Part shown: piece by piece, positions 1 through 10,538 of the stretch | How the letters are laid out: the number at the start of each line of letters is the position of its first letter | Numbering within the stretch: the stretch's first letter is position 1 | Assembly: GCA_030015575.1 (NCBI GenBank) | Contig: CM057338.1 | Location: 830,172,353 to 830,236,352 of the forward strand | From: Agapanthus africanus | Taxonomy: Eukaryota > Streptophyta > Magnoliopsida > Asparagales > Amaryllidaceae | DNA: 64,000 nt | Reading direction: 5' to 3' | The notes under the pieces: model-generated | The model's database searches: none | Seen by the model: only the letters and a program-made list of their open reading frames with translations | What the model was told of the DNA's origin: nothing | Program-made: the position numbers and the translations under genes

Positions 1-184
1 AAAATTTTAAAATTTTAAAACAGAGCCTTGCTCTAATTGGGGTGCGCTGCCTTGGACGCAACGCGCCTTGCGCTGGCGTGTCTGCTTTTGACACGTGGTG
101 CTCTGTGCGCAGCGCAAGGGATCTGAAGCGTTGCTTCACCTTTTGAATTTGAAATTCAAACAGAGCTTTGCTCTGATTAGGAGA
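1..184. repeat. Hairpin-rich repeat fragment
   Basis: A short stretch of the same style as the inverted arms at 8682-10445 and 19630-22200. It holds consecutive small palindromes such as GAAGCGTTGCTTC, TTGAATTTGAAATTCAA and CAGAGCTTTGCTCTG, plus GC-rich text with CACGTG. It abuts the truncated end of a copia LTR. It may be the outer part of the left inverted arm, cut off from 8682 by the copia nest, but I could not align it with the outer right arm. No gene is seen. Confidence 0.5.
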
Positions 185-907
185 AACAATGGCAATATGA
201 GATCTCAAGATAATGATAAAGTTTAGGATAAAAATGAGAAATGAAAAAATATATATTTTCCTCTTCTCATTCTTAACCCTAGTTAATAAATATCTAGATA
301 TTTCTTTTGGAGCACAAATGGCCATGGAAAAATAACTCATCGTTAACCTTAGGTTTTGTGTAAGAATAAAATAATCAACCATGAGTGATTATCCATTTCC
401 ATTAATCTCAAAAAATAAATACTAATATTTACTAACATGTGAGTCTTATATTGCCACCATCAAGTGTATCAACAACCATGACACACATGTGTATGCATGT
501 ATGTGTGCATGCACATCCATATGTGCATCAATGTAAACATGTGCATACATGCATGCATACACCAAAAGACAAAAGGGTTTAAAGTGAAAATGCTAATAGT
601 CAATGTTAAATCAACACTTGTTTTAGCAAACCGGTCATATCAAATACGACCCGACCAATAGCAAACCGCCCGATTAATATACGGTATCTCATACGCGCAT
701 TTAATCGGGTCTCCGTGCATATCACATATGCACACCACATCGTTTCACCTGGACTAGGTAACTCCATTGTGGGACTCTAAGACTCGTCAATACGCCGGCA
801 GTGGGTGATGATCATATCAAGCACCCCCAAGCCGCAAGAGGTCAGCTAAACATAACGGCCACCCGGGTATTGAGCGATCAGAAGAAAACAAACGAACCTG
901 TCATAAC
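185..907 (-). mobile_element. Copia LTR (outer left), 3' portion, truncated
   Basis: On the minus strand this matches the middle and later part of the LTR at 6674-8681. Shared blocks include the 'GGCCACCCGGGTATTGAGCG' region near 852, the ATATATATTTTC tract near 250 and the GATAATGAT block near 210. Roughly the last 440 bp of the LTR (as judged from the right copy) is missing, so the junction with the hairpin-rich DNA at about 185 is a truncation and not a natural LTR end. The LTR is interrupted after position 907 by the solo LTR 908-2999 and resumes at 3005. Positions 903-907 are the left target duplication ATAAC. Confidence 0.75.
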
Positions 908-2999
908 TGTAAGTCCACGTTGCGACCCCCGGTTCTTACGGGGAGGCGGAAACGGTATAAAATCTAAATTTTAACGCAAGAGGCAACATGGACTAAACTA
1001 TGGTCGGGATCGTTACCTAAACTAAAACTAGCAAACTTAGCTAAAGAGAGTTAGCTACTCGAATGGAGATGGTTATACCTAGACTTGAACTCCTTCGTCT
1101 TCAAACTTTGTAGAGGTTGATGGTTCTCCTTTGTCGCCTTCTTCCGTCGAAGATGGATCCACCTCGAAGGCTCAACCTTTGGGCTCTTTCTCGTACTTGG
1201 AGTGAACTAGAATCGCCGGCTTGCTAAACCCTTGATCCTAGAGTGAGTAGAGAGTGTCTAAGGGTTGCTTTTGTTTTTCAAGAGAAGGATTCTCAACACA
1301 TGAGAAGGTTTCTCTTGGCTAGAGGAAGAAGAAGATGAAGTGAAGAGAGAGAGTGAATATGATAGAATGAGCTCTCATTTCCTTTCTTGCAACCATAATG
1401 CAAAAAGAAAATGAATTATCAAATAATAATAATCAAAATGAAAAGGTTGATGGAAAGTTTTAGAATGACTAATATCATTACAAGCATTAAATGAAAATGC
1501 AAGAATCAAGAGCATCTTTCTCTTGTAATGATAATGGTCAAATGTTCAACCATGGTCAACAAGTCAACCATGGTCAACAAGTCAACAAAAACTAACCATG
1601 ACACAATTTCATTTTATTATATATTATTAAATGATATAATACAAATCCATTAGGGTTTGGAAAAATACAACTGTCAACTGTGCATACGCACCCGTTCCGA
1701 AACCCTAATGAAAAATCATCTTCCTCCTCCTCAAAAAGAACTGTGCATACACACCTGCATTCTTGTTCCGAGGAACATGAATACTGAGAGATAAAAGCAA
1801 CCCCAAATACTATACCAGTATCCGGCTCAAACCAGAGCCCGCTGGTAAAATCCGTCCGGACTCCAAACGTGCACAAGTGCGCGGATGAGAACGAACCCTG
1901 TCGCAAAACCATGCAACCTCTACTCTGTTTTGCCCAGAGGCGAATACCCTCTGTGTGGGACTCTAAAGACTCGACACTACGCTGGCAGTGGGTTTAACCA
2001 CAGACCGCAAGCGGCACTAGCTGTGCGTAACGGTCCCCAGGTAGATGTCGACAAGAAGGCTGACGAGGTGAAACCCCATCTGTACTCCTACTGAGTCTGA
2101 ATGTGACAGTCTCCGTACAGTCCGGTCTGTTCGTCTGATACATCGCATGGCGGGCCTAGGGGGCGGTAAACGTCAGTCCCCCAATAGCGGTACAAGTCGT
2201 GTCGGAGTGAAGCCCAAAACACCCTGAGATAACACTGGAAACCTACCAGTATATCTCGTTTGCCCTGGCCAGGGACTACTCGTGTAATGGCTCTCCTAGA
2301 CACAGCGCGATGTCAACCCCCAATACCGGGAGAGACGAATCCTGTCTAACCGTCACTGCCTCCAAGTGCTTCGGGACTGCACCCAACCACCACCTGTTTG
2401 CACGACTCCTTTGAGCCGTGGTAGGGTAGTGATCAAAGTGCAGTGGGAACACACTTGAGGCGAAGTGCCAGTGTCAAGTCAGCGGACTAAGCTGTACTCA
2501 TGTCACCTGGGAACTGATAACTGACGATAGGTATAATACCAACTAGTCAGTTCCCGACGAGTCCTGTCCAGTGTACTCATAACCCAACGAGCACCCGTAT
2601 ACTATCTCCAGTACGACGTACTGATGGCTGTGGGACAGACCATCTCCCACACTGGGATGAGAAGCGCATACGCTAGTCTACTCCGGAGTATCGATGCCCT
2701 GTCTCGATAGTCCTGCGACTAGGGACCTGTATAAGGATGTGCTTATAGATTACCCAGCCCCCACTAGTGTGACTGCCATCACAACGCTGGTAATCAAGCA
2801 AAGATCCTAAGGGCTCCACTAATGCGTATAAGTGATATACTGAAATAAACACAAGTACACATTGAAGTAGAAACAAACCAAGTAGCATACTACTATTTTG
2901 AGCAAGATTGTATATACAAGGTGAATATCCCAAGCATCCATCAAGTAATATACAAACTAGTATGATACAGTAATGGCCTCTAGGGCATATACACTAACA
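908..2999 (-). mobile_element. Copia (Angela/BARE-like) solo LTR with ATAAC target duplication
   Basis: On the minus strand the element opens TGTTAGTGTATATGCCC, followed by the Angela/BARE-type TAGAGGC motif, and ends GGACTTACA, giving standard TG...CA termini. The flanks are ATAAC at 903-907 and ATAAC at 3000-3004, an exact 5-bp target duplication. No internal coding region is present, so this is a solo LTR left by recombination between two LTRs. It is about 2.1 kb long, similar to the other copia LTRs here. It sits inside another LTR of the same superfamily (185-907 plus 3005-3894), so it is the younger insertion. Small reading frames within it are not genes. Confidence 0.9.
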
Positions 3000-3004
3000 A
3001 TAAC

Positions 3005-3894
3005 TCCCGTCGAGCCAACCGGCAACACTACCGTACAGTCCGGTCTCTTCATCAGATATGCTGCATATCGAGTATAGGGATGGTAATGTCGACCCCAATA
3101 ACTCAATAAGTCGTGCCGATGAATGGTCTATAACAGATCGAGAAACTACTGATAACACTTATCAGTAAATCTCAACAGCCCTGGCCAGGGACTTACTGAT
3201 ATAGCCAATCGAGCACAGCACATCATCAACTCCCAATACCGGGAGAGACGAAACCCCTCTTATCGCTCATCGTCTCCATGTGTCTCGGGACTGTACCCAA
3301 AAGCTACCTGTTTGTACGACTAAGTAAAGCCGTGGTAGGGTGGTAATCAAAGTACAGTGGGAGAACACACAAGACTCTATGACGATCTCGGGTCTACAGA
3401 CTAACCTGTACCAGTGTTACCTGAGAACTGCTATCCGACGATAGATATAATACCATATAGGAGTTCTTGGCGAGTCCGTCCAGTGTACCCAGTCTCCACT
3501 GAGCACCCGTAAATGATCTCGATGTCAAACATCAATGGATGTGGGAACATCCATCGCCCATCATATGGGTTTAGTATCATATACGCTAGTCTACTCTAGT
3601 ATATCGATACTCTATCTCGATACACCTACGACTAGGGACATTTTAGGATATGCTTATAAACTACAGACGTCCCACTAGTATGATCTCCATCATAATCACA
3701 GTAGTCAAGCAAATATCCTCAGGGCTTTATCAACATGTGTAAATGAATAAAAGCATGATCAAGTCAACATGTCAGATAAAGTAGAACCAGATAGCATACT
3801 ATCATGTCGAGCAATAATGTACACTGAATATATATACATGTATAAATACATTCACTATCATATAATGGCCTCTAGGGCATACATATATCCAACA
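3005..3894 (-). mobile_element. Copia LTR (outer left), 5' portion
   Basis: Minus-strand LTR start TGTTGGATATATGTATGCCC lies at 3894, directly next to a polypurine tract and the end of a copia pol, so this is the 3' LTR of the minus-strand copia element. It is closely similar to the first 900 bp of the LTR at 6674-8681: same start, same 'GATCATACTAGTGGGAC' block and same 'CCTGGCCAGGG' block. Positions 3000-3004 (ATAAC) are the right target duplication of the nested solo LTR. Confidence 0.88.
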
Positions 3895-3909
3895 ATCTCC
3901 CACTTGCAC
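3895..3909 (-). other. Copia polypurine tract
   Basis: Minus strand GTGCAAGTGGGAGAT lies immediately before the LTR start and directly after the pol stop codon. This is the usual position of the plus-strand primer of a copia element. The same 15 bases occur on the plus strand at 6659-6673. Confidence 0.85.
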
Positions 3910-5897
3910 TAAGGCCAGTTATTGGCGTATCTCATATCCAACATCTCAAAAAGTCGCTCATGCTGTGGCTGAGGGAGGACCTTGGTAAGTGGATCCGCGG
4001 TGTTATTCTTTGTGTCTACTCTCCTAATCTCGATCTCGCGGCGATCTACAATCTTCCGGATCAAATGAAAGCGCCTCAGGATGTGTCTGGACCGCTGATG
4101 GGACCTGGGCTCCTTGGCTAACGCCATAGCCCCATTATTATCACAATATAATGGTATTGGATCAATAATGGTTGGAACTACTCCTGGCTCCGAGACAAAC
4201 TTCCTTATCCAGACGGCTTCCTTGGCGGCATCATTCGCAGCAATGTGCTCAGCTTCCATCGTAGATTCTGCAACGGTATCCTGTTTAGAACTCTTCCAAC
4301 TTACCGCCCCTCCATTGAGGGTAAATACAAACCCAGAGATAGATTTGCTATCGTCCTTATCACTCTGGAAGCTCGAATTGGTAAAGGCCTCCATTTGGAG
4401 ATCTCCATTACCATACACCAAGAACAATTCTTTAGTCCTTCGCAAGTACTTAAGAATGTTCTTCACAGCTATCCAGTGATTCTCTCCTAGGTTGGATTGA
4501 TACCTGCTTACTACACTAAGTGCATAAGCTACATCTGGGCGTGTACATAACATCGCATACATTATAGATCCTACTGCCGAAGCATAGGGTATAATGCTCA
4601 TGCGAGCTCTCTCTTCATCGGTCTTTGGGCAAAAGTCCTTGGAGAGAGTGACTCCATGGAAAGAGGGTAAGGCACCCCGCTTGGAGTCTTCCATACTAAA
4701 CCTCTTTAGGATGGTGTTGATGTACTTGGTTTGGGACAATCCTAATAACCTCTTGGATCTATCCCTATAGATCCGAATGCCCAGAATGTATGTGGCATCA
4801 ACCAGGTCCTTCAAGAAAGATTTGACCGACTGTAGCATAGGAATGTCATTTCCTATCAGAAGAATGTCATCCACGTACAATACGAGGAATGTGACAGCTC
4901 TCCCTACAGCCTTCTTATAAACACAAGGTTCATCCGGATTTTTGATGAAATCAAACTCTTTGATAACATCATTAAAACAGATGTTCCAGCTCCGTGATGC
5001 CTGCTTTAATCCATAAATGGATTTAAGCAATCTACATGCTTTGTCGCTACTCCCACTGTCAATGAAGCCCTCTGACTGATCCATATAAACGCATTCTTCT
5101 AAATCACCATTTAGAAATGCAGTTTTAATGTCCATCTGCCAGATTTCATAGTCGTAGTGAGAAGCAATAGCAAGTAGGATCCGAATGGATTTAAGCATGG
5201 CTACGGGAGAAAAAGTCTCGTCATAGTCCAGACCTGGTCTTTGACGAAAACCCTTCGCCACAAGTCTTGCTTTATAGGTCTCTACCTGCCCATCTATACC
5301 AATCTTTCTTTTAAAGACCCATTTGCACCCCACAGGTTTTACCCCAGGGGGTACAACGTCCAAAGTCCATATTTTGTTAGTGTACATAGACTCCATTTCA
5401 GATCTCATGGCATCCGGCCACTTCATAGAGTCTCCACTCGTGATAGCTTGTTGAAAGCTGGTAGGATCATCATCTTCCATGATGCAATCTTTTCTATCAC
5501 CATCAATGAGGAAACCGTAGTACCTCTCCGGTGGGCGAGAAGTCCTCCCAGATCTACGGAGTGGCTGAGGTTCATTAGTTTCTGCTGCAACAGCCGGTTC
5601 AACCAAGTCGTCATTTGTAGTTTGTTATTCTAGAACCTCTTCTAGATCTACCACACTGCCATCTGTATCATTTGTAAAAAATTCTTTTTCTAAAAATGTG
5701 GCATACTGAGAAATAAACACTTTTTGTTCCTCCTTGTGGTAGAATAGATATCCATAAGAATTCTTTGGATATCCCACAAAATTACACATGACTGACCGTG
5801 TATCGAGCTTGTCCGGATTCTGCTTTTTAACATATGCCGGACAATCCCAAATCTTAATTCGTTTAAGAGATGGTCTCTTCCCATGCCATATCTTATA
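3909..5897 (-). pseudogene. Ty1-copia pol, 3' half (integrase C-terminus, RT, RNase H)
   Basis: Polyprotein end of an Angela-like copia element. From the upstream side it shows the end of the integrase region (motif IWHGKRPSLKR), then the RT with KARLVAKGFRQ, DETFSPVA, QMDIKTAFLNGDL, YGLKQASR and the catalytic YVDD, then RNase H with MEAEH, YCDNNGAM and a typical end ADPLTK. One in-frame stop (TAA, about 5622-5624) separates the integrase tail from the RT. In RNase H the expected first aspartate (usually YTDADWAG) reads FTNSSFQS, so a catalytic Asp is lost. Everything upstream (gag, protease, most of integrase) is absent: at about 5897 the sequence changes abruptly to a plus-strand gypsy-type gag. 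It is close to the intact length for the RT-RNase H part but not functional. The polypurine tract and 3' LTR follow at 3895 and below. Confidence 0.93.
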
Positions 5898-6627
5898 TTG
5901 CAAAATTACAGCTCACGGACAATGCACGGAACTGGTGGAAGGCGGAAGAAGGCCGTCTTGAACAGCCCATTGAATGGAAGACTTTCCGCGATATGTTCGA
6001 CGCGAAGTACTTCCCTGAAACTGCCAGGTTCTACATGGAACAGCAGTTCATACATCTGCAATAAGGTTCGATGTGGACCAAGTCAGTAGATGAGTATGAC
6101 GCTGAGTTCACCATGCTCAGTCGGTAAGATATGTCTTAATAATTGAATTTTTAAATATCACATATTACACAGTTAACACAATACTTAAATACATTTTCGG
6201 CACACTTGATACCGACGGACGAGATCAGAGCCCGTCGATTTCAACAGGGTTTGGATTCGGAGATCCAGGCTGCACTAGCCACACGAGATTTTCCAACCCA
6301 TGAATCGGCTTTGAAAGCTTCCCGCCGTTATGAGGAAGTGATAAAGGCGAGGGGCAAACCTCAGTCTGTAGGAGTTAAGCACCCTGTCAACCAGATGACA
6401 AGAGGAGCCTCGTCCAGGCCACCTTTTGTGCCAAGGCAACCGGGGGTACCAAACAACAGGCCCAGCCTAGCCTTTTGTAACTACTGTAAAAGAAATGGGC
6501 GTCTGGCGAAAGATTGCCGGCGTGCGAACAACCTTTGCTTAGTCTGCGGCTCTGCTGCTCACGATATTGTGTCTTGTCCTCATAGACAAAACTCGTATGT
6601 TGCAGCCAGGCCAGCAAACACTTAACC
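5898..6627 (+). pseudogene. Ty3-gypsy-type gag fragment with two zinc knuckles
   Basis: Partial gag (Retrotrans_gag type) in plus orientation. It contains LTDNARNWWKAEE, FRDMFDAKYFP, then after a gap IPTDEIRARRFQQGL and SALKASRRYEEV. Two zinc knuckles end the protein: the first, CNYCKRNGRLAKDC, has Arg where the CCHC histidine should be; the second, CLVCGSAAHDIVSC, is a perfect CCHC. The N-terminal half of the gag domain is cut off at the junction with the copia pol. A TAA interrupts it near 6061, and 50-75 bp of AT-rich, non-coding DNA separates MLSR from FSAHL, with a GTAAG at 6124 and an ACAG at 6169-6172, looking like an intron or a small insertion. It ends just before a remnant of copia pol. 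Confidence 0.8.
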
Positions 6628-6636
6628 ACAGCGCCC

Positions 6637-6673
6637 AGCCATCTAATAATTGGCCTTAGTGCAAGTGGGAGAT
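6637..6673 (+). other. Last codons of copia pol plus polypurine tract
   Basis: Codons for NNWP and a TAG stop are followed by the polypurine tract GTGCAAGTGGGAGAT (6659-6673). They match the end of the minus-strand copia pol at 3909. The gypsy gag above is thus joined directly to the extreme 3' end of a plus-strand copia element. Confidence 0.8.
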
Positions 6674-8681
6674 TGTTGGATATATGTATGCCCTAGAGGC
6701 TATTATATGTATAGTGGATGCTTGGACATGTATATATGTATATAGATGACTTTCTTGCTCAACATGATAGTATGCTATCTGATTTACTTTATCTTAACAT
6801 GTTCATTTGATCATGCATCTTACTCATTTAGTACATGTTGATAAAGCCCTTAGGATATTTTTGCTTGACTACTGGGTCTATGATGCAGATCATACTAGTG
6901 GGACACTTATAGTTTATAAGCATATCCTTGAACTGTTCCTAGTCGTGGGTGTATCGAGATGGGGCATTCCAGAGTAGACTAGCGTATAACATTCTTGTCA
7001 CATATGATGGGCGATGGATGATCCCATATCTATCTGGTGTGGTGACACCAAAGATTGTATACGGGTGCTCGGTGGAGACTGGGTACGCTAAACGGACTCG
7101 CCGAGAACTCCTATATGGTATTATATCTATCGTCGGATAGCAGTTCTCACGTGACACTGGTACATGTTAGTCTGTAGACCCGAGATCGTCATAGAGTCTT
7201 ATGTGTCCTCCCACTGTACTTTGATCCCTACCCTACCACGGCTCTGCTGAGTCATGCAAACAGGTGGATTTTGGGTACAGTCCCGAGGCACATGGAGGCA
7301 ATGAGCGATAGGAGGGGTTTCGTTTCTCCCGGTATTGGGGTTGATGTTGCGCTATGTTCAATTGGCTATAACAGGAAGTCTCTGGCCAGGGCTGCTGAGA
7401 TTTACTAATAAGTGTTATCAGTAGTTTCTCGATCCGTTATGAGCCATACACCGGCATGACTTATTGAGTTATTGGGGTCGACGATACCATTCTTAGACTC
7501 GATATGCAGCATATCAGACGAAGAGATCGGACTGTACGGTAAGTGTTGCCAGTTGGATCGACGGGGGTTTTTGACAGCTTCGCTTGTTTTTCTTCTGATC
7601 GCTCAATACCCGGGTGGCCGTTACGTTTAGCTGACCGCTTGCGGCTTGTGGGTGTTTGATGTGATCATCACTTACTGCCGGTGTATTGACGAGTCTTAGA
7701 GTCCCACACAGGAGTTTCCTAGCTCAGGCGAAACGATGTGGTGTGCATATGAGATATGCACGGGGACCCGATTAAATGCGTGTATGTGATACCGTATATT
7801 AATCGGGCGTTTTTCTATTGGTCGGGTTGTATGTGATATGACCGGTTTGTTAAATCAAGTGTTGATTTAATATTTACTTTTAGCTCAATTCTTTATTAAA
7901 CCCTTTTTCTATAAGTGATGTATGCATGCATGTATGCACATGTTGATGTGTATGGACACACACATGCATACATGGTATCATGGTTTTTGATACACTTGAG
8001 ATGGCAATGCAAGACTCACATAGAATTATCTCATAGTCAAGGCTTCCATACACTTCCTTCACTTAACCATGAGTTTAACCCTTGATTTATTTTCCTTTGT
8101 TGCTTTAACTCATATGCAAAAATATCTAGATGTTTTTTTACCATGGTTTGAGATGAGAGTGTGAAAATATATATATTTTCTCTTCTCATTTTCTTTCATC
8201 TTTGATCATTATCTTTTGAGAAAAAGCATTTGCCATCTCCTTCTTCTTCCTCTAAGCTTTCTTGAGATTTCTAGTGAGTGAGGATCATAAAAGGAAAGGG
8301 TTTTGAATAGAGAAAAGAAACCACATCACCATTCTACACTACTCTAGCCCATTAGTGTAAAGTGTTTGCTTCATTCTCATTCTTGACCAAGTGAAGCAAG
8401 GAGCTTTGTACAAAAGGACTTCGAGTGGATCACCGTAGACTAGGAAGGCCTCTAGCGATCCATTGCAAACTCTCAAAGGTCCAAGGAGTCACCAAGTGAA
8501 GTCTACAAAGATTGTAATTTCTCCACTTAGTGATAGATTCTTTATAGTATGTGATACTATTAGTTGTTACCCTAAAATTCTAGTTAAGATTCATGGTTAG
8601 ATTGTTTAGCACCTCCCCAAATTTTATTGCGGCATGTGTGATGCTAACAAACCCTAGGCATGGTGCTAAGGAATCTCAACA
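6674..8681 (+). mobile_element. Copia (Angela/BARE-like) 3' LTR
   Basis: Starts TGTTGGATATATGTATGCCC next to a polypurine tract and ends near AATCTCAACA at 8681, about 2.0 kb. It is the same family as 3005-3894, in opposite orientation, so the two LTRs form an inverted pair around the pol and gag fragments. The start is sharp. The end was placed by comparison with the end of the LTR at 13341-15535 (GTGCCTAGAAACCCTACA against ATGGTGCTAAGGAATCTCAACA). The bases after it (GCGCT) cannot be matched to a left target duplication because the left copy is truncated. Confidence 0.88.
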
Positions 8682-9305
8682 GCGCTGGGCGCTGAGCGCT
8701 AGCCCCTGAGTGCTAAGCACTCTTTATTTTGTAGCGCCTACGTGAAGGGCACGTGAGGCACTGGGCACTGAGTTCTTTTCCTTATAATTTTGTTCTGAGG
8801 AGTTCAATTTCCTTGTTCTTTTTTGAATCTTTGATCTCCAAGAAAGAGTTCGTCCCAATGAGAATTAAATTCTCAACTGGTGGGAGACTTGTCTTGTGGA
8901 TCTTAGATCCAGAGAAAGAACTAAGTTCTTATTTTTAAAAAGGGTTAAACCCTTCAATAGGCAAAAGAGATGCTTTGATCTCTGTTCTTTTTTTTATTTA
9001 CCTAGAGTTTTTTTTACAAGGGAAATCTTCTTTTTTCTTCATTTTTGAAGCTTTCTGCTTTTTTTTCCTCAAAACTTATGGGGGGTTTCTCTATATTAGA
9101 CTTGAAGTCTTGAGTTCTTTATATAGTAGAGGCAAGTCTGTTGATTAGTTGAAGAAATCTCTCATTGAGAGATTTTAATTGATTTGGGGATTTTACCCAC
9201 CATTGGATCTTTGATCCAAGAGCTTCTGTTTTACAGAAGGTATTTTTTTTTGTTTTTAACAAGATTAGGGAAATATTTTCCCACACAGAATTTATTCTGT
9301 ATATC

Positions 9306-9498
9306 GGTGATTCTTTAATCACCATTGGATTTTTAATCCAACGGTACTCTGTTTTACAGAGGGTACTCTGTTCTACAGAGGGCAATCTTTCTTGTTTAGA
9401 AAGATTTGATGAATATTTCCTCAATAGAATTTAATTCTGCATTCTGATGATTTATCATCTCCGTTGGATCTTTTATCCAACGGCTCTGTTTAATAGAG
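9306..9498. repeat. Cluster of nine consecutive small hairpins
   Basis: Nearly every base lies in a short palindrome: GGTGATTCTTTAATCACC (9306-9323), TTGGATTTTTAATCCAA (9325-9341), CTCTGTTTTACAGAG (9347-9361), CTCTGTTCTACAGAG (9366-9380), a 23-base one at 9384-9406, AGAATTTAATTCT (9426-9438), GATGATTTATCATC (9446-9459), TTGGATCTTTTATCCAA (9464-9480) and CTCTGTTTAATAGAG (9484-9498). Arms are mostly 4-8 bases and loops mostly 3-6 bases, rich in T and A. The stems differ in sequence, so this is not a tandem repeat. Confidence 0.9.
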
Positions 9499-9854
9499 AG
9501 TAGAGTTTAATTCTATTAGGCGCCAGCGCTCACGTGCTGTGCACGTGCGGCACCAGTAAGAGTTTTTAACTCTGGCGCTGGCGCCCTCGTGGCAGCCACG
9601 TGAGGCGCTGCCTCTTGAGTTTTGTGTGCTTTGCATACGGGCGCTGCTTATATGAGAGTTTTTTAACTCTGGCGCTGACGCCCTCGTGGAAGACACGTGA
9701 GGCGCCGCCTTTTGAGTTTTGAACTGAGCTTTGCTCTTTTAGTGGGGAAACAAATGCCCCCCACCTCTGCGCTCACGTGGCTCACACGTGAGTGCAGCGG
9801 TGACATCTTTTCCACCGTTGGATCTTCTCGGAAGTGGAACCGTCTCCCTGTGCC

Positions 9855-9860
9855 TATAAG
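9855..9860 (+). promoter_or_regulatory. TATA box in left arm
   Basis: TATAAG in CCTATAAGTAGGGCC. The right arm has the counterpart CTTATAAATAGGGCC on the minus strand at 20272-20279, followed by similar leader sequence. Preservation at the same place in both arms supports a promoter pointing into the element and driving the PMD gene. Confidence 0.6.
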
Positions 9861-10445
9861 TAGGGCCTTTGGCCCTTGAGATGACTGCTGTTCATCTTCC
9901 CTAAACTTCTCCTTTCTGAGAATTTAATTCTCTTTCCAGAGCTTAAATCTCTGCCCAAGTAAACTCTTTTAGAGTCAGAACTTTGCCAAAAACTTGGTAA
10001 GGATTATGATAAAACCCATTAACAGAGCTTTGCTCTTCTTAAATCATAGATCTTAAAAATGTGTTTTAGGGTTTCTTAACCCGTTAATCAGAGCTTTACT
10101 CATCTTTCATGAAGAACTCTTAGAGTTTTAAGGATTTTTCTTGCAGATCATAAAGATGTTGGGGTTTTACCCTGTTAAAAAGTTTTGCTTTTGAGGGTTC
10201 TGGTATATTACCCCATTGTTTTATCGAGCATGGCTCTTAGAACTTTTGGGGAATTTTATTCCCCCATTTATTTTCCTGACAAATGTGAAATCCGTTTGCA
10301 GAGCACAGCTCTCGAGAGAGTTTAACTCTTTAGTCCAATGATATTTCTCATTATATGAGAATCTTTTTAGGATTCTATTCTTAATGAGTGACTGCCCCAT
10401 CAATGATGCGGCGTTACCTTAATTTTGTTGGCCCCTCTTATCCCT

Positions 10446-10538
10446 TTCTTTTGCACTACAATGCAGTATAAAATTTTTAAGTGTTAAAGTTCTGAACATA
10501 ACGTCAATAGCTGAACCTTCTCCTTTTGTGCAGGTGCT
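10446..10538 (+). other. Leader intron end of the PMD gene
   Basis: A pyrimidine-rich stretch ends in TTTTGTGCAG at 10524-10533, a good splice acceptor. The right arm has the equivalent TTTTCTTTTCAG just before its gene's ATG at 19569, so both genes appear to start right after a leader intron. Confidence 0.5.

Larger units (their letters stand above)
8682..10445 (+). repeat. Left long inverted arm of the PMD element
   Basis: This arm is the reverse complement, with divergence, of 19630 to about 21900. Matching blocks: 8697-8760 with 21770-21860 (GTGCTAAGCACT, GTAGCGCC...CACGTGAGGCACTG), 9160-9500 with 20680-21120, the TATA region 9850-9900 with 20240-20280, and the inner end 10380-10440 with 19640-19710. 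The outer end is cut by the copia LTR at 8681, so the true terminus and its target duplication are not visible here. The arm is AT-rich with GC-rich islands carrying CACGTG palindromes, and it is filled with small hairpins. Its inner part is promoter and 5' leader of the PMD gene. The family is unproven, but long inverted arms carrying inward promoters recall Mutator-type elements. Confidence 0.78.

Noticed and set aside
1-600. Possible host gene upstream of the copia nest
   Set aside because: Only hairpin-rich repeat and truncated LTR sequence are present; no coding frame with supportable features.
4114-4490. Plus-strand frames opposite the copia RNase H
   Set aside because: Antisense shadows of the pol gene, which shows RT and RNase H motifs on the minus strand.
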